64,000 bases of DNA, from NCBI GenBank assembly GCA_937136415.1, contig CAKZOK010000004.1:1-64000 (forward strand), in the 5' to 3' direction. Made by a program: the position numbers and the translations under genes. Of the stretch, positions 59,280 to 64,000 are shown piece by piece (the first letter of the stretch is position 1; the number at the start of each line of letters is the position of its first letter). Below the pieces are notes generated by a model. The model saw only the letters and a program-made list of their open reading frames with translations, was not told where the DNA came from and searched no databases. The DNA comes from an uncultured Cytophagales bacterium (lineage in GTDB: Bacteria > Bacteroidota > Bacteroidia > Cytophagales > Bernardetiaceae).

Positions 59280-59810
59280 TTACATTCCTGGGCGAATAGA
59301 AAAGACTTCTTTTTTGTTTTCGTTGTAACGCTCTTGACATTGCAAAACAATCTCAACAGCATGTTTTTCGTCTTGCCAATCCTCTACCGAAACTTTCTTT
59401 TTCTCTAAGTCTTTATAAACTTCAAAGAAGTGTCCAATTTCTTTTAATAAATGAGGATTTACATCTTCAAGTTTGTGAATGCTATTCCAAATAGGGTCAG
59501 AAACAGGAACACAAAGCACTTTTGCATCAGGTCCTTTTTCGTCTGTCATATTGAAAATACCAACAGCACGTACCTCAATCAAACAACCAGGAAAAGTTGG
59601 TTCTGAAACTAATACCAAAACATCTAAAGCATCACCATCTAAGGCAAGAGTTTCGGGTACAAATCCATAATCACTTGGGTAGTGCATCGATGAAAAAATC
59701 ATACGGTCATAACGAATCATGCGTTTTTCAGCATCATATTCATATTTGTTTCTGCTTCCTTTTGGTATCTCAACGATAACATCAAAGGTAAAGTCATTTT
59801 GTTCAGCCAT
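59280..59810 (-). CDS. ppa: Inorganic pyrophosphatase, family I
   Basis: 176 residues, the prokaryotic family I size. Hydrolyses pyrophosphate to two phosphates using Mg2+. Motifs: VEIPKGSRNKYEYDAEKRMIRYDR, SSMHYPSDYGFVPETLALDGDALDVLVLV (catalytic D-x-D-x-x-D), GCLIEVRAVG, MTDEKGPDAKVLCVPVSDP (DExGxDxK), and IGHFFEVYKDLEKKKVSVEDW. A clear consensus promoter precedes it (59885-59915) and a terminator follows. It is cytoplasmic and transcribed alone. Confidence 0.97.
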   Translation of the reverse strand: MAEQNDFTFDVIVEIPKGSRNKYEYDAEKRMIRYDRMIFSSMHYPSDYGFVPETLALDGDALDVLVLVSEPTFPGCLIEVRAVGIFNMTDEKGPDAKVLCVPVSDPIWNSIHKLEDVNPHLLKEIGHFFEVYKDLEKKKVSVEDWQDEKHAVEIVLQCQERYNENKKEVFSIRPGM

Positions 59811-59884
59811 TATTTTTTATTTTTATATATAAAATAGTAGTTACTATTTTTTTGATGAATTTAATTTTTCACTAAAAGCGATTG

Positions 59885-59915
59885 CAAAGGTAGTTTTTTT
59901 GTTTTAATTTATCAA
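59885..59915 (-). promoter_or_regulatory. Candidate promoter of ppa
   Basis: On the complement, TTG (59915-59913) and TACCTTTG (59892-59885) with a 20-bp spacer match the Bacteroidota consensus exactly. Predicts a leader of about 65-70 nt to the ATG at 59810. Confidence 0.6.
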
Positions 59916-59948
59916 CTTCTGATAAAATCATAAACAAATCACTACTTT

Positions 59949-62900
59949 CTATCTTCCTATCATCACAAATGCACCCCAATAAATAGGGTCTGCATATTTT
60001 GGATTTTGTCGAAGCTCTCTTTTTGCTTCCCTAATGGCAGTTCTTTTATCTCCTGTTTTATACCATTTTTGATAAAAAGTACTCATTAATTCTTGTGTAG
60101 CATCATCATCTACCTTAAACAAAGACATCAAAAGAGCATCTACACCAGCAAGTAAAAAGGCACTTTGCAAGCCATAAACACCTTCTCCTACTTTGTTTTC
60201 GCCACGCCCTGTTTCGCATGCACTAAGAATGAAAAGAGGAGAATTAATATTCATTGTCGCTACTTCAGAGGCTGTCAGAATACCATCAGATTTGTTGTAT
60301 TCGTGTACACTTTTGTTTTGAACTCTATCGCCACCACCTGCAAAAAGTAGCCCAGAACGCATTAAGGGGTTGTTGTATGTACCCAGTACGGTTGAGCGTT
60401 GTCGGTCTTCTTGAGAAATATCTTCTTTAAAAATACCGTGGGTAGCAATATGATACACAGCATTATTTTGGGTATTCAAACTTTTTATTTGCATTTCTTT
60501 TGCATCTTCTTTTAGATAGGTGGTTACATTTTTATTGCCGTTTTCTAATTGTTGGGAAATAATTTTGACTTCACGCTCTGCTCCCAAAAGTGTTGGAAAA
60601 CTTTTAGCTCCCTTGTGATCGATATAAAAAAGAGGGTTTCCAAAAAGAACAAAATGACTAGGAAATACATTCTGAATTTCTTCTTCGGCAATTTGGCGAG
60701 TACTGGTAAGTTGAGAAATAAAATAGTTATCTATTACAAAATCACTTTCTCCCATTCTGAATGTTTCTACATTGAGTTGATTATAAACACCATCACAAGA
60801 AAGATAAATTTTGTTTGCATCTTTTTTTATTTTGTCGCCAATAGGTTTCCAATAAATGTTGTACGAATCATAATCTTCTAAAGAAAATTCTATATTATTT
60901 TTATAAAATTGCAAGTCGCCGTTTTCCATTGCATTTCCATCTCCCATCTGAGCAAGTTCAATTTTGCCAGAAGAAGGCAAAACCAAAGCAATATATTTTA
61001 TCTTATCAGTAAATTCTGTTTCAAATTCACGATAACGAATAAGCTCAATAGCATATTCCTTATTTTTTAAATTCTTTTGTATTTCTTTCCAACTAAGATT
61101 TTTTTGTTCGGTTGCTGCTGCAAATTCAGAAGATTGACGAGAAAGAACTTTTGATAGTTCTTCAATTTCTTTTTGTAGGTTACGAACATCTATATTTTCT
61201 TGTTTTAGTTGTTCGGAGCTTAATGCCAAGGCCGAATTGAGTTGAATCTTTTTTAATTGCCATTTTTCAAAATTGATACGTAACTCATCATCAGGGTTTC
61301 TTTTATAGATTTCATTGCGCAGTTTTTGAGATTGCCCTAACAAAATTCCTTTTGTGAGTAAAATATTATCATACAAATCATTTAATAATTTTTTCTTTTT
61401 GGGTTGTAATTTAATGACAAGATGAGTAAAAAACTCAAAATCAGGACGGATTTGCTCCCAGTTTTTGGCTTTTTCTCTTTCACTAAGCACGGCAAAAGTG
61501 GTATTTATGTATTCTTTGTGCTTATCCAAAACTTCACTCAAATATTTTTCAGCTCTTTTGTAATCATTTTTTACATAATACATACGAGCAATACGCCCCA
61601 ATACTTCTACATATTTTGGGTGAACTTCACTAAATACCTTTGAGTATTTTTTACGAGCATCTTCATAAAAAATTTGTGCTTTATCAGGGTTATTTTGTTG
61701 AATCTGTAAATTTCCTAATAAAACATTTATTTCTGCCAAACTTACAACCGATGCTGATGGAATTTTTTCTAAAATAGTTAGAGCCTTTTTTAATTTATCA
61801 GAAGCGTTTTTGATGTCTTTGTGAGCAGCATAAAGCTCTGCTGAGGTTTTCAAAAAACCTGCATAAACAGGTGTATTTTCTCCCAAATTATTCAATAAAG
61901 TTTTGTTTGCTTCATCAAGCTCTTCTGTTACTGTTTTCCAATCTGCAGTAGAATAAAAATTAATTCGGGCAAGTTGAATGAGTGTACTGGCTCTATCTAA
62001 ATGATTTTCTCCTAGTGCCTCTGTTTTTATTTGGAGTGCTTCTTGAGCAAATTCTTCGGCTTTTTCATAATCTCCGATAGCCAAATTATAATCAGCCAAA
62101 ATACTCAAACTTTCTACTGAGCGAAGAGATTTTTGACCAAAAATATTCTGAGAAATAACTAAGGCTTTATTTGCAAATTGTTCTGCTTCTATATATTTGC
62201 CGTTGGCAAACTCTAAGTGTGCGCTTTGATTATAAGTATTTATCAAAAAACGACTCTCCGTTCCGTATCTTTTTTCTTTTTCTGTAATGGTTTCTTTCAA
62301 AAGCTGTTCTGCTGCACTAAAATCAGCCGTTTCTATATACAAAAATGCTAATTCTTCTGCTGTACTAGAGTTGGCAATAGACTGACTAGAACGACTAAAT
62401 CGCCTTTTTGCTTGATTTAATAAACTTTCTGCACGGTCATAAAGCCCCATTATCATATAATAATGAGCGGCTGTTTCTAGTGCTTGTGCATGTTCGAAAG
62501 CCAAAGAAGGATTATATTCTTTCTCATAAATTTGTAATATTTTAGAAACCTGTGCATCTACTTCTTTATAATTACTTTGTTGCATATTTAGACGAGCAGC
62601 AATTTCAAGTTGGGCAGCATAACGAGGGTGCAGCTCGCCATACCTTTTTTGAATTAGAGCTAATGCTTCTTTTGATTTTTGATTTGCTTCCTCAAATTGG
62701 TCATTTGCCATATAATAATCAATCCAGTCATTCAAAGCATTGATATAAATAAGGCTTTGAGGTTCGACAAAATCATTCAGAGAGCGCATATGTAAGTTGT
62801 AGAGTTCTCCAGCTTTATTAAATTTTTCGGTATAATTAAAATAAAATTTGGCTAGTTTTAGATTTGCAAGACGATAACCTAGTGTGTTTGTTCCGTGAAT

Positions 62901-64000
62901 GCGTGCATGAGAAGCGACCCATTCTTCCATTAATTTTCCTGCTTCTTCATAATCATCGGCAGCCAAACGAACATAATAAATATCCTCAATGATAGCCAAA
63001 CGTCTTTGGTGGTCTTTAGGAACTAAACTCGTATTTTCGTATATATCACTCAACATTCGAAGCGATTGAGAGTAACGTTGATTTTCATAATTCCACATGG
63101 CATCTGCCTGAATAGCCACCGAATATTGTAAATATCCTGTTCCATAATATTTGGCTGCATTTCGTTCTAATTCCCAACGCTGACGAACATTTTCAGTTGT
63201 ATATTTTAGGTTTTGTAGAAATTTTGGTCTTGCAAACAAGCCTTTCTTTTCATTTTCTTCTTGTATCACAAAACCACTATTTACATAATAATCAATCAAT
63301 AAAGTGTGTAGTTTGATATAATCTTTATGCACTGTTCCGATGGCTCTTTCGGCACGATAAAGAGTTTTTTCTAATAATTTTCGGATTATTTCTCGCTCGT
63401 CGCCATTGTCAATTTTGAGTTGAATCCGAACATATTGATTACGAATATAAGCAAGCTGACGAGTAGATAACTCTGTTTTGATAAAGTTATCAGCTTCTTC
63501 TATGTATTTGTTTGCTGCTGTATATCTTCCTGCTAATCGTGCAGCATCTGCTCGTAAAGAAATTATTTGGGCATACTCTGTTTTTTTTCTTATTTCTTCT
63601 CGGTCTGATAAAGTGCGAGTTTCTGTTTTTTTACTAATTTCGCTAAAAAATTGTGTTTCTTTTCCAATAAGAGCTTTGCGAGAAGATAATAAACCTTGAA
63701 TTTGCTTATCCAATAGATTTAAAAAATTACCTCTCTGAAAATCAATTAATATTTGAGTATAATACAAATCTGAAAAAATATAATTTTCGTTGGGATTTTC
63801 ACCCAGTATTTTTTTTGCACCTATTAAATAAGTTTCGGCTTGTTGTGTAAATGAATATTGGGCATAATATTTTGCAGCGTGCAGAAGAGCTAATCCATAT
63901 CCTTTACTATTTTCACCATTTTTTTTGCGATGAAATACAAATTTTTTGACCATAGCATGAAATTTTACAATTTCTCCTGTCGCTTCATAATATTTAATTA
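59949..64000 (-). CDS. Giant TPR protein with CHAT (caspase-like) peptidase domain (5' end off window)
   Basis: The frame is open without a stop to the window edge, reading YYEATGEIVKFHA before the Met at 63953, so the start lies outside; at least 1349 residues are visible. About 17-20 TPRs cover the region from the edge to about 61100 (e.g. ALAEINVLLGNLQIQQNNPDKAQIFYEDARKKY; GRIARMYYVKNDYKRAEKYLSEVLDKH). A helical linker precedes the C-terminal CHAT domain: catalytic His in VYHIATHGIF (residue 1172 counted from Met 63953) and Cys in LFILSACETGRGE (1246), ending ADPIYWGAFVMIG. CHAT proteases are caspase-like; TPR-CHAT proteins cleave partners in some bacterial immune systems, but in Bacteroidota most are unstudied. 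No partner gene is visible on this side. Confidence 0.9.
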   Translation of the reverse strand, partial: IKYYEATGEIVKFHAMVKKFVFHRKKNGENSKGYGLALLHAAKYYAQYSFTQQAETYLIGAKKILGENPNENYIFSDLYYTQILIDFQRGNFLNLLDKQIQGLLSSRKALIGKETQFFSEISKKTETRTLSDREEIRKKTEYAQIISLRADAARLAGRYTAANKYIEEADNFIKTELSTRQLAYIRNQYVRIQLKIDNGDEREIIRKLLEKTLYRAERAIGTVHKDYIKLHTLLIDYYVNSGFVIQEENEKKGLFARPKFLQNLKYTTENVRQRWELERNAAKYYGTGYLQYSVAIQADAMWNYENQRYSQSLRMLSDIYENTSLVPKDHQRRLAIIEDIYYVRLAADDYEEAGKLMEEWVASHARIHGTNTLGYRLANLKLAKFYFNYTEKFNKAGELYNLHMRSLNDFVEPQSLIYINALNDWIDYYMANDQFEEANQKSKEALALIQKRYGELHPRYAAQLEIAARLNMQQSNYKEVDAQVSKILQIYEKEYNPSLAFEHAQALETAAHYYMIMGLYDRAESLLNQAKRRFSRSSQSIANSSTAEELAFLYIETADFSAAEQLLKETITEKEKRYGTESRFLINTYNQSAHLEFANGKYIEAEQFANKALVISQNIFGQKSLRSVESLSILADYNLAIGDYEKAEEFAQEALQIKTEALGENHLDRASTLIQLARINFYSTADWKTVTEELDEANKTLLNNLGENTPVYAGFLKTSAELYAAHKDIKNASDKLKKALTILEKIPSASVVSLAEINVLLGNLQIQQNNPDKAQIFYEDARKKYSKVFSEVHPKYVEVLGRIARMYYVKNDYKRAEKYLSEVLDKHKEYINTTFAVLSEREKAKNWEQIRPDFEFFTHLVIKLQPKKKKLLNDLYDNILLTKGILLGQSQKLRNEIYKRNPDDELRINFEKWQLKKIQLNSALALSSEQLKQENIDVRNLQKEIEELSKVLSRQSSEFAAATEQKNLSWKEIQKNLKNKEYAIELIRYREFETEFTDKIKYIALVLPSSGKIELAQMGDGNAMENGDLQFYKNNIEFSLEDYDSYNIYWKPIGDKIKKDANKIYLSCDGVYNQLNVETFRMGESDFVIDNYFISQLTSTRQIAEEEIQNVFPSHFVLFGNPLFYIDHKGAKSFPTLLGAEREVKIISQQLENGNKNVTTYLKEDAKEMQIKSLNTQNNAVYHIATHGIFKEDISQEDRQRSTVLGTYNNPLMRSGLLFAGGGDRVQNKSVHEYNKSDGILTASEVATMNINSPLFILSACETGRGENKVGEGVYGLQSAFLLAGVDALLMSLFKVDDDATQELMSTFYQKWYKTGDKRTAIREAKRELRQNPKYADPIYWGAFVMIGR

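Noticed and set aside
1-64000. tRNA or rRNA genes
   Set aside because: No cloverleaf with a TTCRANY-like T loop and CCA-proximal acceptor stem, and no rRNA-like GC-rich stretch, was seen by eye; a tRNAscan would be decisive.

Overview
The window is very AT-rich (roughly 30% GC by eye) and gene-dense, and it reads as a chromosomal segment of a Bacteroidota species, probably a Cytophagales marine or soil glider relative (Bernardetia/Flexibacter-like; genus is a guess). The evidence is: TAnnTTTG/TTG promoters, many Sec-exported proteins of Bacteroidota-only families (DUF3857 transglutaminase, DUF2141, YwqK/MORN repeats, TIGR02757, GbsR/MarR), TPR-histidine kinases with LytTR regulators, a two-component-propeller/SpoIIE protein and a CrtI carotenoid desaturase. 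I saw no rRNA, tRNA, CRISPR array, prophage, or intact transposase.

Layout. 0-11 kb: an edge-truncated secreted protein, a thiamine-binding-like protein, a secreted LRR protein, two GNAT acetyltransferases, frr, a lipoprotein, DUF1801, SiaC-like DUF1987 and an exported YwqK-repeat/outer-membrane gene pair. 11-20 kb: crtI, aroQ, DoxX, NDH-2, transglutaminase, HesB/DUF2141 and cobT. 20-23.4 kb: a 49-residue lipoprotein and three unknown exported proteins, one with a Gly-rich C-terminus. 23.5-28.7 kb: two tandem TPR-LytS-type histidine kinases whose last 895 bp are almost identical, then a LytTR regulator. 28.7-33.5 kb: a corA remnant, a tail-anchored coiled-coil protein, and a restriction-modification locus (D12 adenine methylase, beta-class methylase, ApaLI-like endonuclease). 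33.5-44 kb: ribF, GbsR, TIGR02757, an NtrC-like regulator without a DNA-binding domain, a TPR histidine kinase, an ACP phosphodiesterase-like protein, and a pair of paralogous coiled-coil proteins of no family I know. 44-64 kb: proC, YihY, a cupin fragment, pdxA, an MsbA-like ABC exporter, acyl-ACP desaturase, YwqK protein, propeller-SpoIIE protein, PAS histidine kinase, miaA, ppa and a very long TPR-CHAT protein that runs off the right edge.

The most unusual structure is between the genes. At least four kinds of short palindromic elements recur (12.6, 17.2, 30.4, 36.1, 37.3, 41.0, 41.8, 46.2, 46.4, 55.3, 57.9 and 59.1 kb). One is a 60-167 bp MITE-like family ending in TTATCAC/GTGATAA. Another pairs two hairpin modules (B and D) inside different terminal inverted repeats, in the same order at two sites. 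A 36-bp exact copy of module D flanks both sides of a truncated cupin gene. These families, the tandem kinase conversion tract and the tandem coiled-coil pair are the best candidates here for undescribed biology.

How the genes work together: signalling dominates. There are four histidine kinases, a LytTR and an NtrC-like regulator, a SpoIIE-type PP2C phosphatase and a SiaC-like phosphoprotein that could be its substrate. Housekeeping genes are scattered singly or in pairs, and convergent pairs are usually separated by a strong bidirectional terminator hairpin.
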